Assembly (NCBI GenBank): GCA_964036295.1
Contig: OZ038472.1
Coordinates: 6,222,001-6,286,000 of the forward strand
DNA: 64,000 nt
Source: Plumapathes pennacea
Lineage: Eukaryota > Cnidaria > Anthozoa > Antipatharia > Myriopathidae
Reading direction: 5' to 3'
Part shown: positions 43,977 through 57,300 of the stretch, piece by piece
Layout: each line of letters begins with the position of its first letter
Position numbering within the stretch: the stretch's first letter is position 1
The notes under the pieces: generated by a model
Told to the model about the DNA's origin: nothing
Seen by the model: only the letters and a program-made list of their open reading frames with translations
Databases searched by the model: none
Made by a program: the position numbers and the translations under genes

Positions 43977-46900
43977 ATGTTGGTCCTGGGTGCTCTGTTA
44001 TTGCCTTTTCTGGCTTCATGTCTCTCAGAGGAAGTTTGGGATCCAACGGACCCAGGATGCGAGCAGGTTCGACAAGAACGCAAAGAAACCTGGGACCAGT
44101 ATATCCTGGGTCAAGTCTACAGCTGGAAACGATACAAACGGTCTAGGTAATACCATTGCTACCTATCGTAAATGTTATGCCGCATGGTTAACAGATATTT
44201 GCAACACATGATGGGCAAACCAGTCAGCTTCGAGTTCCGGTATTCTAACTAACAAGACTGACACCTTCCTCAAATGAACCTGATTACTATAAAATGTCAT
44301 TTCAACATCCATACACGACATATTCTGCATTAAGATCAGAAGTGAAAGGGTCAGCCAGCAAGAAAAGAGTAATGCGTGACTTATCAGTTCATGCACAGTC
44401 GATTTTGACAGTTTGACTACTCACAACGTGTTCGGTTATTTGTAACTAACAAACTCAATGCTGAGGACTAGTTTGGTGTATTTTTCATTTCTAGTATACA
44501 ATTACCACTGCGAAACAAAAGTTACTTGATCGAATGGAAGAAATATTTTGACAGGCACTGTACGATACGCTGAAGCATTTTGACAACTGTCACGCTCGTA
44601 CGCAGCATAATACATGTAATCCAACGTTGTGTTAAGTCTTGAGCCACGAGAATGGATATCTTCGCCAAAAAAACGGCTATGCCTGCGGCGAAAAAAATTT
44701 AACAAAACAGTTACAGTATGTTTGAACGGAAGCCAAATTGTTCCCTAAAATCCAGTTTATCCGTGCATGTTCCACAGAGCCAAACGATGTTGAGTTTGGA
44801 TGGATACATCTAACTTTACTCACACGTATTAACGTACAAATTAATCTCTCGCATAGTCATCTACGTCATCGCATATCACGTGGCAATGTGAAACAGTCCG
44901 AGTGAAATTTCCCCCAACTACAATAACTCGTTCATGCTTCGCATTCGTGAGTTAAAAATGGATATTGGCACTTTTCTTGGCTGGTGTCTCTCCATGCATA
45001 CGTATCAACAAATACGACAAGTTCAACATCCGGGTGTACCTCAGGAGACGCCCACTTAGGGTCCGAAACGTGCTTAACACCACAATGTGAAAAAAATCAA
45101 ACCCATACAGACCTTTGAGGACATTCCTCAAGATCACCTGGAGTCCTTACAATTGGATAGCCAGAATGTGTCATCAGGCTGATATCTGTTAGGAGTTCAG
45201 TGCTCGACGGAAGAATAGAACAATATGCATTATCCAGGGCATCATTAGGAAAGATAATAAAGGTCTCAACTGGCTAACTTCTCCATCAAATCATAGGAAT
45301 AAATAAATCAATATACCCAGGATAGCTACTTATGTATTGATTTAGTTTTCCATCATGTGTATTAATACATCTGTCACTTAAGAGAGGAACTCTCTATTGA
45401 CTGGTGTGTCTATCACATGGGTACGTGCAACAGTATGTCTTGATTAGTTTACCTGACATCCCTTAATGTATAGCTCCTCCATTTACTTTGAATAATACTG
45501 TTTTGTTCTAGTACATACAATGTCGAGGGCCTGTATCAGAGAACATTCGAACCCTTTTTTGAAAAGGGCTGTGACGAGTACGAGGCGAACAAGAAGACTG
45601 ACAATTACAGATGTTGGTCCAAAGAGTTCCTGTGTGCTGCCAAAGAGGTCGCGAAGAAAACCGTTGAAAGTCATGCTTTGAAGAAAGGGTACGTACATTA
45701 TCATTGGTACGGCTGGTTTGAACCACCTTGGGGACACCCAGCCGATGTTCGAGACGAGGAGATTAACTGGATTACGAAAATGCGATGGAATGACCCCAGA
45801 TTACTCTACTGGGCCAAAACTGATCTCGAACAACTTGGTAAAAAAATGTTCGATCGAGTCTTCTACTATATTGATAAGAACAATATCGAGAGCTTAACAC
45901 TGGTTTTCGACCACTATAAGTCTAGCGGCACGATGGATCTTATGGACGAACAGTGCGAGAGCATGAATAAGGACGATACCAAAATGCAATGTAAGTTAAC
46001 AATAGTCTTTAAAAGGTTGGCAGAGTTAATGATAGATAAAATGGATATGCCTCAGCGGCCCACTAGAGACAGAGAGGAGCTGGCTATGTTGTACCTTCTC
46101 CAACCCAAAGTCTATGAAATAATGAACATTGCGTCCAAAGCCAGAAATAGGACCCTTTGCCACCGTCTAATGACAATGTTCCAGAGTCTTTATGATAATC
46201 CCTTGAATCAGGATGGCAACAAAATTAAGGAGCATTTCGGTAAATTCGGTTCTATTTATGCCAGTATGAAACGCGATTGTGCTGAGGCCTATCAAAATGA
46301 CTTTGAGGAACTGACATGCTACTTAGCTGAGACGTTTGCACGTATGGATGCCCTACGGAGTGCCCTAGGGGCAGATTTTGACAACTGGCAGTCAAGTAGA
46401 TCGCAAAGCATGAGAGCTGTTGTTTTAATTTGGCTTTTGTTAACACCTAAAGGCAATTTCTACGTCAAAACTACTGCACTAACACGAGCTCAGTCCGCAA
46501 AAGAGCTGCTGAAAATCATGTACAACAAAATCCAAGAAAATGACCTTACTGGCCTGCAAGATATTGCTAACTTAATTCCCAATGAGAACCAAATGGGGCT
46601 GACCAGTAGCGATGAATGTGCCCCCAATTTTGACAAAATTAGTAGGAGCATGAAATGCGGGTTTAAGATTGTTATGGAAAACGTAGCGGTGTTTCTTGGC
46701 CAGTATAGCAGCAAGGATCAAAGAACAAAAAGTCTGGATCTGAGCGTCGATCATAAAACCCGTTTAGCTCAGTTTCAAATTTCCAGTATCAAAGGTGCAG
46801 TTGAAAATTCTAAACTTGAGCTGCAAAGTTCGCTAGAAAAGTTTACGGGAGAGATAAAGAAATATTTCGAAGCCTCAGTAGGCAATCGTTTTACAAATTT

Positions 46901-48716
46901 GCGGCAATATTTCCAATCAGTGGCGGATTTTGACGCAGAAATTGCCAAAGCAGATACAATCTTTATCACTGGCAAACTGGACGAATTTAAAAACACGGCA
47001 TCAAAGCTTCAGCAACAACTAGAATATGATACTTCTAAGTTACAAACGGAAGGCACTATGATCAAAGCTATTGATACTACTTTTATGTGGTTTAAAGCCA
47101 TTGGTTCGGGTATTTCGGCCATAATCGGGATCATGGGAGGTGACTTTGGCGGCTTCGCAGAGACGGCCGATCGTATCGATGCCGCCGCCAAGGCCACGCT
47201 CGAGGCGGTCAAGGGCGGCGCCATTAAAGATCAAATAAAAACAGCAACAGACAAGTTCAAGATAATCGGAGACGGATTTAAACAAAATAGAGTTCATTTA
47301 GAAAACACAAAGAAGATTGTTGATAAGCTCGGGGCGGAAGAGACCAGTAGTGATGAATTCAAAACCATTCAAAAGGATTTTGTGAAGAGCTATAACGATT
47401 ACACACCACAGGTTTCCGAAGCTCAAATCGCTGAGCTAGACGCTGCGTGGAGCGCGGTAGTCGATAATTTGGAAACTTTAGTGGATTCCATGGAGACAAA
47501 AGAAGCCATTGCTGGCGCCACGTATATTTTTGTAGGCAACCACCTTTTTAAACTCAAAATCGCTGTACCTCAACTTGCCCAAACCCTTAGCAATCGGTTT
47601 GATTACCAATTTGAACTGATGGACAGCTTGACTGCAACAATGCGGGCACAAACTTCCATGCAAGCGGCTAAAGGTCTGACACAAGGCTTCCAGGATTTGG
47701 AGCGACAGCTAGCAGAGTCCGCAGAGGCCCAACTCGCACTCGAACAAATGGCTTTATCCACATATGTAATATCTCAGTTCCATCTTCTCCTCATCCTATC
47801 CCAGTATTGTAATTATGTGACCTACGTCAACGCAGGGGTAGAGTCCTACCAATGCACTAACGCCTTAAGGACAATGGATACCGTCCATATTGACGAGGCA
47901 CTAAGTTATAATCCTCCTTCTTGCGATGTTGTTAAAGTTGACTTGAAAATTCCTACGGGAAATTCAGGCAGATCCGACAGTATTAATCTCAATCAGTTGA
48001 ATTCAGGAGAGCCGGTTGCTTTTAAAATTCCTAATTTTGACTGGTTGAAGCTTAACGGGGAGATCTCTTCTCGTGATGAAGACAGCGCCCTTTTTGTGAA
48101 GCTTTTTGAGATCTATGCCATCACCAATGATAACTATGAGTTAAGGAATAACCTACGGGTAGAGGTCACCCCCGCTGGATCTAGCCCCATATATCCCGTT
48201 TCAGGACAGATCAAATACGAACTACGGCCCAAATTACGAACGCAGTATGTCTTTGAATACAAAGAAAATTATAGGGGTAACTGCGACTCGGAGAAAAACC
48301 CGTACCGTGTTTGCTCCCCTGGACCCAAAGGCATTTGTGTTCAAAGCAGGGGGGAGCTTAACAATGAGTTAGGTGCTTATCCTTCCATCTACAGTCCTTG
48401 GATTATACAACTTGACAAAAAAATCGATAATGCCCCTAAACCTGCTCCGGGAACGAAACTGTATCTCCAAGCTAAGCTTCAACTGTGCAGAAAGAGGAAA
48501 GATTCCAACCTAAGGTCCAGTCAGGGAAGAAAGCGCTCTTTGAAAAAGGCCAAAAAGCGTAGGCACCATGCACATAGGGACTCGGACACCCCTGCTTGTC
48601 CTGTAGGGAAGTATTTTAATCAAGAGTCAGAGCTATTCGCAGCTTGTAGTGCCGACTCCACCCCGCAGCATCATGGTTATTATTGTGAAGTGAACCCAAG
48701 TAGCGATGGGTCATAA
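43977..48716 (+). CDS. Large secreted helical protein of unknown family (two coding exons)
   Basis: Exon 1 is 43977-44146 and exon 2 is 45512-48716 (stop TAA). The join uses AG/GTAATA and TTTTGTTCTAG/T in phase 2 and keeps the frame, giving 1124 residues; Met at 45678 is therefore internal. Residues 1-17 (MLVLGALLLPFLASCLS) form a clear signal peptide, and RYKR (52-55) looks like a furin site. Next comes a Cys-containing N-terminal region (about 60-250), then a long region of helices with coiled-coil character (about 330-820) that is broken by a Gly-rich hydrophobic stretch, GSGISAIIGIMGGDFGG (from about 588), and a second hydrophobic helix near 808-830. A probably beta-rich part (about 860-1040), a polybasic stretch with GRKRS (about 1060-1085) and a short Cys-containing tail follow. 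An acceptor-like TTTTACTTTTAG at 43959-43970 suggests a 5' UTR exon upstream. I do not recognise the family. Long helices around a hydrophobic hairpin recall alpha-helical pore formers, but an extracellular-matrix role is equally possible. Confidence 0.85.
44147..45511 (+). other. Intron of the secreted-protein gene, with an R6 repeat fragment
   Basis: GT-AG intron of 1365 bp (GTAATACC ... TTTTGTTCTAG). It contains an R6-like fragment at 44710-44890 (GTTCCCTAAAATCCAGTTTA and CATCGCATATCACGTGGCAA) matching 40360-40540. Confidence 0.8.
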
Positions 48717-48872
48717 TGTGTTAGAAACTTGGTATGGCTGTGCTGCGGGTTGAATAAGTGCTGACTATACGGTTTCATGTACCCTAGTTAATTGATGTAA
48801 TAGAGCAACTATGAATATAGATCGACTTGCTTCCATCTACTTGGAGACTACGTCAACTGTGGAAACATATAG

Positions 48873-48878
48873 AATAAA
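48873..48878 (+). terminator. Polyadenylation signal AATAAA of the secreted-protein gene
   Basis: AATAAA lies 157 bp after the stop codon and is followed by a GT/T-rich stretch (GGTTTTGTTTT), the usual downstream element. It is the only canonical signal close to the stop. Confidence 0.6.
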
Positions 48879-48889
48879 AGGTTTTGTTT

Positions 48890-49885
48890 TAGGCTCATAT
48901 ACGTTTATCAAGTAAGATGCAGATGCAGTTACAGTTGGCTGCTACTATTTGCATTGCCCAAATGGGGATCAATTGAAATGGGTTCATTGTCCCCGAGCTT
49001 TTAGCGAGGATAATAATAGGAACGGTGAGTCGTTTTTTGTTTGAAACCACTGGCTTCGCGGGGCATTACGGGACGGCTGTTCAAATACGCATGCCCAGAA
49101 CCTCGGTCTCTGTGGAGTTTGATGGGAGGAAGAGCCCGATTAGTTTCCTCGCTCGCGTGTTGTCTCTCGTCTTTGTTGATGATTCACGAAGAAGCGGAGA
49201 ACACTCTCGCGTAATGTTGACCTAATTTCCCGATGTTCTTCACAAACACGGACTTGACTACTTCTCTTTGGGAAACCGCTGTACCTAGAGGAGACGAGTG
49301 CGTTAAAAGGCCTCCAAGGTGGTATTTTCTTTTAGACCGCCGACGCCTTTCGGTTTTTCACTTTCAAAACCCCAGAACCAAGTCAACTCAACCTTTTTTA
49401 AGTGTGTCGATATTATAAAAACATCAGTTTCAAGAGTACATCTTCCATCTCATGGATTTACAGGTTATACAAAACAAAGCTGAAAAGCTAAATTTGGAGG
49501 TTCCTTTACACTCCTTTGCTAGTGAGGCTTTGGCCTAACTTGATTGGGCCACCCGCTGTAAACGCCGTTTCTACCATCGGGTCGTCATGGCCTATAAACA
49601 TTTTAATGGGTCCCTAGATTTCGAGTTCGATGTCAAGTACAAAAGTGAAATCTGCACAGGTCTCGTTCTTTTGGGACTATTCCGTCTATTCCTACTTCAG
49701 AATATAAATTGTAAATTTTCAGGGAGTTATTTTAACTCCAAAAAGAGAGTTAAAAAAAGGTACAGAACGACTCCTTTCTTGGAGTACTTTTTACTTCCAC
49801 TTTTTAACGCCCTCATGAAAGTAAAATTATCTCCCTAAATAGGAGTTGATGTCACCCCTGTTTTGGAGTTTTACAGGTAAAACTT
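48890..49885. other. No recognisable gene
   Basis: Small frames (49025-49225, 49233-49418, 49587-49838) without motifs. Around 49730-49870 the word TTTTGGAGT/ACTCC recurs in both orientations, possibly a decayed inverted repeat. Confidence 0.35.
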
Positions 49886-50155
49886 CCTAAAAAGTAACAT
49901 CCAAATTACATTAGAAATCACGGAGGTATCGTGGGGTAACGTAACGGGCCGCGTGACTCTTACCGTGTAAAATTTCCTAAAAAGTAATATCCGAATTACA
50001 TTAGAAATCACAGAGGTATCGTGGCGTAACGCAACGGGCCGCGTGACTCTTACCGTGCAAAATTTCCTAAAAAGTAATATCCGAATTACATTAGAAATCA
50101 CAGAGGTATCGTGGCGTAACGCAACGGGCCGTGTGACTCTTACCTTGTTGCCACT
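49886..50155. repeat. Tandem repeat, three units of 90 bp
   Basis: The unit CCTAAAAAGTAATATCCGAA ... GGGCCGCGTGACTCTTACC begins at 49886, 49976 and 50066, so the period is exactly 90 bp with few differences. Because 90 is divisible by 3, a minus-strand frame (49871-50101) runs through it as a repeat shadow. Confidence 0.85.
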
Positions 50156-50271
50156 TGGGCTGCGCAGACTGCGACGTCAGGCTTGGTGGGTTTTCCTGAC
50201 AAACACAGGAAGCAAAAGATGAGGTTGAAATATTAGGAACTAACATTAAACGAACGAACCGATCCGTGCGA

Positions 50272-50350
50272 GGGTAATAATCGGGACGCTATCTCGTCTT
50301 TTACTGTTCGTCAGTCAGTCAGTCAGTCAATCAATCGTGCGCGACCAGCT
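50272..50350 (+). mobile_element. Helitron-like 5' fragment
   Basis: CGTGCGAGGGTAATAATCGG, GACGCT and the CGTCAGTCAGTCAGTCAGTC leader correspond to the first part of the Helitron-like family, with an internal deletion. The rest of the element is missing. Confidence 0.45.
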
Positions 50351-51067
50351 GTCATGTAAAGTTTGATGGAAGGTCCGTTGACAATGACAACAATTGTAAT
50401 TTGAACCGAATAAAGCCAAGTTTTCCACGGGAAATCTGACACTAGGCGAGATTACGTATTTGGCAGACTCATTGTGATTTTGATTTAAACAAAGATTTAA
50501 ACATTTGTACTACGTTGAAGAAAATATATTCATTATTAACGGGAAAAACAAACGCTAACCAAGGGAGCAAGTATCAGGGGCCAGAAACTCAGTCGCCACG
50601 AAGCGAACGCGGAAAGAAAACAGCGATTGCAAGGGGGGTGGGGGTGTCTAAAGTACTTGCTTCCCATGCCGTTATTTTAACGTTGTTTTATTTAAGCACG
50701 AAGCCTTGTTGCTTGTGAGATCGTGAGGTTGAATATCTGAAGGAGAATAGTGAGCACTACTTGTTCGATCGATAAACATAGTGCGATGGTGGTCTACCAA
50801 CCTTCAGCACTTTCCACATCGTGTTCATCAAAGTGAATAATTCCCTTGGTGAGAGTAGATGCAAAATGGCTCCAACTCTACATAAAGGCGGGGGAAGCCA
50901 GTCAGCCTGTAAAATAATAGGAACGGTGATACGAGGCGAAGGAGATCTCGTCAGATCTCGTCAGAAAAACCTTACTGCTTTAAAGTGCCTATTTGGCTCG
51001 ATTAGCCCTGATGACTATTCCAGATAGTCAGTTCCTCATGTTAGCGCCTGTCTTTATTTCACTAATG
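50351..51067. other. No recognisable feature
   Basis: Short frames at 50515-50718 and 50821-51027 show no family signature. Confidence 0.35.
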
Positions 51068-51276
51068 TTAACCCTTTCACTCCCAAGCTCAAAGTGCAGA
51101 TTCTCCCAACCTTTTAAGAGGAAAATGTATAAGTGATGTAGTGAGATATGATAACTTAATCAACTATCATCTGAGCAAGGTTTCAAAACCCAAGTTCTCC
51201 CTACTGTATAATAAATTTGTGCTGCCAAAACTAAAGGAGAAAATTGAACTTGATCACTCTTGGGAGTTAGAGTTAA
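51068..51276. mobile_element. Short MITE flanked by TTAA
   Basis: TTAACCCTTTCACTCCCAAG at the left and CTTGGGAGTTAGAGTTAA at the right are imperfect inverted repeats with TTAA at both ends, as in piggyBac- or Kolobok-type insertions. Related copies are at 53662-54126 and 29068-29670. Confidence 0.7.
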
Positions 51277-51379
51277 ATTAACCAAAGTGCAAGTAAACTG
51301 TCTGTCTGTCAGAATGATTTTTAACCAGAGATGATTGCATCTTCTTATGAATGTTTTCATAAGAACTCAGAGCGTTTAC

Positions 51380-54300
51380 CTCTGTTAGGAGTTGCGTGAC
51401 ATGGCATGTGGCCAGAAACTGCGCTGATGACCGCTGAACAGCTGCATCACGACACAATTCCCAGTGGGAAACAAGAGTTGCTAGGATACTGGACACGATT
51501 GGCACACACTTCAACAACGCCTTTTCGTCTGCGACAAACAGGGAAGGGTTAGGCCTTAACTAGTTTTAATACGAGCCTGCTCTCTTTTTAGAAGCGTTTT
51601 TAAAGAGAAAAAGAACCCCAACAGTAATTAGACTCATTTGTTTTACTATGGGAGGTATATTTTTCTCACACACACAAAAAAAAGAATGTAGCATTGCAAT
51701 GGAGTTTATCTATTTTGGTCGGTAAACTGTAACAATAATCATTAAACGGCAAAACTTACTCTTTGGCACAGAAAGTAGAAAAGTCCATAATATGGGATTT
51801 TCATCCAGTTTTCTACAAATCTTTAAATTCCTATAACAAACAACGACAAGCAAACGCAATAGTAAGAAGGGGAACACTCGCACCACAAGGGGCGAAAATA
51901 AACCCATGGTCGTGACTAAAGGCCTAAGTTCCTTTCCCCTTGTCCTCGCCATTTCTTCTTTTAACTTCCTATTTAAAAGGCCTCAGGAAATCTGACACAG
52001 CTTTGGCATAAACTTCCCGGCACAGAACAAAGAGAATCACGAGCTTCGTTTTTTAGAAATAATCATTTGCTCTCTTCTTTCCCCTTGTTGCTGATATCCA
52101 GCAAATTGACCAAGAAGAACCGAAAGTATGCACAGTACTAATACTATAAAACAGTTTTAGTACGTTGATTGTTTCAGGGTTTGAGTAATCTCCAGGAAGA
52201 CTGTTGTGATTGTTGACCGACGTTTCGACTCCCTGAGCGCAAGTCATCTTCAGAGTCAAGTGAAGAGGTTTCGTCAGGTGGTTGTGTTTATTTCTCTGGT
52301 CGTTGATGTGAATGGTCTGTTTGGCGTCATATGGTTGATCAAAGTGAGTCGGTTGTGTTTTGTTATTGGTCGGTTGATGTGCTGTTGTCCTCTCGATTCG
52401 TTTCCTATTAAACTGTTAAACAGTTTATTCGTATCTCATACTGTGTCGCATCGTAAGCTTGCCAAGACAATGCTTGACTTAGAAACATACTAATTTCGTG
52501 TTCTATTGGGGCCCACCGTTTCAACCTGAGCTGGTTTTGGCTGATGTGGTTGAAGTGTACCAGTAGAACTCATTTCAACCGTACGTTTTTGGCTGAAAAG
52601 TTGAAAACACGACCGTATACCTGATACCATCGTTTTTAATCGTTTTAGCCGAGTTCCGAGTGAGTTGCAAAAGTTGATCAACCAAACCAACTGAAAATGG
52701 TTGATTCCCAAACGAACACGTGCTAACCAACTAAAAATAGCTGGTCCCAATAGAACACGATCTAAACTTTTATAATAAAAAAATCATATAAATCCATACA
52801 AGTTCAAGTAGAAACATTTACCTCTCGATCATAGACTTGACACCTTCCTCGTCATTCCAGTCGCTTGGACTGGGAACAACATCCGGGCATACAAGCTCCA
52901 TCAACAGTGACGCAATAAGTTCTAGACAGTGGGACGATACGTTGAGGGTCTCGCTTGTAGTGTCCGTTTGAGTGCCCTCTTGTCTATTTGTGCAGATTGT
53001 GTAAAACATGTCCAGGAACACTTGTCTGGCGTTGGACCAGTACTGGAACGAAAATTCACACACGCTTGAGGTTCAGTTCATGGTGGATAAGACTGCCTTC
53101 TAATCTTCCAATATCTGCTTTTTGTAGACAAAATAATCTTAAAAAACTTCTATTTATTATCTATCATTTGGATTCTGGCATCAGAATAGTAGTCACCGCT
53201 ATATAACCCGAGATAAATTCGCTTCACTGCTTTGTACAGACAACGAATTAAACCGGAAATTGAGGTATAAAAAAAAAAAGAGCAAGGAAACAAAGAAGAG
53301 GAAGGGCTAACACTTGAAACATCAACTCATATATAGAGTCGTTTTCGGATGACTGTCGAAATCCAAAACCAAAGTAATCACACAGGCCAATCACAGAGAC
53401 TGAGAGAAAACAGTTCAGCCAATTGGAAGCCAAAGTAATTTGCATTTGGTCTTGCGCTTGGTTTCACTTCCAATCAGCAGTGTGCGAGTACACGCCATCG
53501 CTTGCGTGAGAAGTGTTTGGTTTTGGTTTTGGTTTTGTTCTTGATTGGCTGAGCATGCTGACAAACTTGTGTGGACCAATCCGAAAGCGAAGCAAACGCA
53601 AAACCAAAGCAGTCACACAATTACTTTCGACAGTCATCCGAAAACCGCTCTATTTACAGCGTTAACCCTTTCACCCCCAAGAATGTTCAACTTCCATTTC
53701 TCTTTCAAAGATATATCATACAATGTGGAGAACTCGATTCTTGATAGTTTCCTCAGACAAAATCTGATTAAACTATCAGTTCTTACAAGAATCACTCGTA
53801 TATTTTTTTCTTAAAAGGTTCTCCAGCTTTTCTGCCTGCACATCAGATATAGTTTACGCCTACTGTACTTCTGTAACACTGTGAGCCTCTCTCAAGAGGA
53901 ATTTATCCTTTGAGTTATTGAGCGTTTATGTTTGTCGTTTGTTTGTTTCCTTACTCTACAAGTATTAGTATAGAGATTGTCATTAGAGCCTTTTCGTTTC
54001 TCAGAAGCATGTTAGAGACATTGTAATCCTGTTAGCTGTACTTTAAAGAATAAACCTAAATATTAGAAAAAAAAAAAAAAGTTTCTGGGAGGATCTGCAG
54101 TTTGAGCTTGGGAGCCAAAGAGTTAAGCCGCGCATTCACATCAACTGAACGCTGACTCAATTTTACATCTATGTTGACGAAGATGTTGTCCAACAGTAAT
54201 TCTCACAGCGACAAGTGTTCCATTCAAACCAGAAGAAGTAAAATCGACTGTTGTCTGACTGTCAAAAATTCAGAATAGAGATTTCTGAAAGATAATTGAC

Positions 54301-57300
54301 AATAGACCTTTGTCACGGTCATGAAGGTATATATAAAGCTTGAACAAAGACAAAACGTAGACACAACACGGTTGCAAAGCGCATAGCAAACTTATTCAAT
54401 ACACAAATTTTCAGATTTATAGACCAAAATACTTTTTTCAAAATTGTACTTTTTATAATGTTTTGTATGGCAAAACTGACTTGACGGGAAACCTTGCCCT
54501 TCAACTAAACTCTACATAAAGTACAGTTTTGAAAAGAACACCGCTTAGCAACATTTTGGCCTATAACTCTGAAAATGGGTGTATTAACTAAGTTTGCTAT
54601 GCTCTTCTAGTCGTGCGACTCATGTTTATGTTCGGTCAAGGTTTCTATACCGTGACAAAGGTCTATTCCTGAAATAAACGACTCTTACACTCTCCAACTT
54701 TTATCAGCCATTTCTGATTGCCAATTCAACCAATTTTGTTGTCAAACTTCGTCACAGTCCATCCGTCAGTGAACAAACCTGAGATGGTGTATTTTCTTCC
54801 GTGGGCTTCACGCTGCTGCTTTTGCCAACCACTCCAGTGAAGAACACGGAGGACGGGTTAAGGGACAGGCGAGACGAGATCTGAGGCTTTCTGTTGTACT
54901 CCAGCAGGGACACTTTACTCTCCGACGACAGACCCGCATCGGAATCAGGCGGGGAAGGAGCTTAAACAAAAACAACAACAACAACAAATAAACATATGTA
55001 TAAATAAATAAACAAGTAGAAGTTTAACAACAAACAGTCCTCAAGGTTGTGCGCGCAACAACCAATCAACACAAAACACCTGTTGCCTCTGTTTCAAAAC
55101 GAGGCCTAGTGCGAATCCTTTCTTATTAAAATTAGTTTTCATTTTTATGCAAATCGGACTCTTCTTCATAAGAAAGGCTTCGCAAAAGGCTTCGTCTTGA
55201 AACAAACTGAGAGGTATAACGGTTCGTGAAGCGCAGATATTCTGGAGGGCCACCTGACGATAAAACTTGGCGGGCAGTGCATAACTGATTCTTTGGTGAT
55301 AACGCAAATATGTAGAAACAAGACCAAGCTCTACAGAGAGATTTATTTACAGACTATACTCGCTTACTTGGGGAGTAAAACGTGCTATTTACAACTGCGC
55401 ATGATCGTGAAAGTGTCTTATTGTTTGATTAAAACTTTTTTTATTCATTTAATTATGTTTAAATAGGATAAGCCAGTGAAATAAGAACAACAAAAAAGGA
55501 AAATGTACAAATGTCCAATGCTATAATCCTCGCCAAAATGGTTGAAACACTCCGTTCTTATTGCTCTTGTTGCCTCACTCTTTCCCCCGATAAATTATAT
55601 TCAGAAACCGTATCCAATTGTGAGGGAGTGTGATCCGGGAAGAGTGGAACGGCGTGGCTTTGAAGAATGGTTTCAGCTGTATTTTTGTTTACGGTTTCAA
55701 TGTTTCAACACGTTTTGGCGCGGTCTGTAACTTCGCACCTGCGTAGAAAGAAACATTTAAAAAACTTACCTTTACCACCAAACAAAATCACGTTTTCCTG
55801 GAACAAAAACAAGTCTACGATCAGAAATGCTTGATGAACGGGAAGGCAAGCAAGGCACCAAGGGATTACACTTACTCGAAACGGCACACACATACAATCA
55901 CACATAAAACACGAACGCACGCAGAAATATACACACTCTTAATGTCTCAACTTAGGACCCAATCGCACCAGACTCAGATGCCTGTTGCCTCTGTTTCATA
56001 CCAAGGCCTAGTACAAAACCCTTCTTATGGAAATGAATTTTATTTGCATGAAAACGAAAACAGGTTTCAAAATTAATGTTTGCCCAGTTGTCCTGGACAA
56101 CCAAAAACATGCCGGGGTAACCAAATACAGTCGAACCCCGCTATTTCGAACTCGGTTAATTCGAAGTCCCCGTTATTTCAAAGTCCAGCCGGATCACCTT
56201 GGATAAGCTTGAGTAGCTTGGTTATTTCAAAACCCCGCTATTTCGAACTCGGTTAATTCGAAGTCTCCGTTATTTCAAAGTCCAGCCGGATCACCTTGGA
56301 TTAGTTTGAGTAGCTTGGTTATTTCAAAACCCCGCTATTTCGAACTCGGTTAATTCGAAGTCCCCGTTATTTCGAAGTCCAGCCGGATCACCTTGGATTA
56401 GTTTGAGTAGCTTGGTTATTTCAAAACCCCGCTATTTCGAACTCGGTTAATTCGAAGTCCCCGTTATTTCGAAGTCCAGCCGGATCACCTTGGGTTAGCT
56501 TGAGTAGTGGTTATTTCAAAACCCCGCTATTTTCGGATTTTTTTTTCCACGTCCCGTGTCACTTCGAAATAGCGGAGTTCGACCGTAGTGTGCAATGGTT
56601 GTCCCTTGGGCAACCACGAAACGGCTTCGTAAGTTAGAGAGCCGTACCTTTTGTAATGTTCCTTCGACCAACAGGCGAAGTATGTGCAACGTACATGTGG
56701 TGTCCTTTGTTAAATGAAGGAACAAGGTCTGACACAACTTCATGGATTCTATGACAACTGGAAAAAGAGATTTAAAAATTATTACATGACAACAGGAGGA
56801 TACGCTTTCCTTTGTCTTTCTATTCTGACTAATTCGTTTAATACGCCACTCACACAATAGGCCCTTTTCACAGTATGAAAAGTTTGACTAAACATAAACA
56901 TAAGATATACAACTGGAAAGAGCACACCAAACTTAGTTAATACACTAACTTAATACACGAGTTATACGCTTAAATATTGCGAAGCGCCGCTATTTCCAAA
57001 ACTGTAGTTTCGTTAAGGACGTTCGCGCCAAAAACTTCTAATGTTCAGAATTTTTTAAATTTCTACAATAGTTAGACTATTATACATACTAATTCATGAA
57101 ATGCAAAAAAAAAAAAAAAAAAAAAAAATTCTAACGTTCAGAATTTTTCTATTTTTTAATATTATCCAGAGGATCGGTGAAAAAACTTACTTAAAAAAAA
57201 GTCACCAGACTTCTAAGACAGTGAATATTTTGACGAACAGTATCCAAGAACCATGTTTTCTACGCCGCGCGTGCATGACGTTGCATGCGTCACTCACTTA

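Noticed and set aside
45678..45680. ATG at 45678 as the start of the secreted protein
   Set aside because: The frame stays open upstream to a good splice acceptor at 45511, and joining to 43977-44146 in phase adds a signal peptide.
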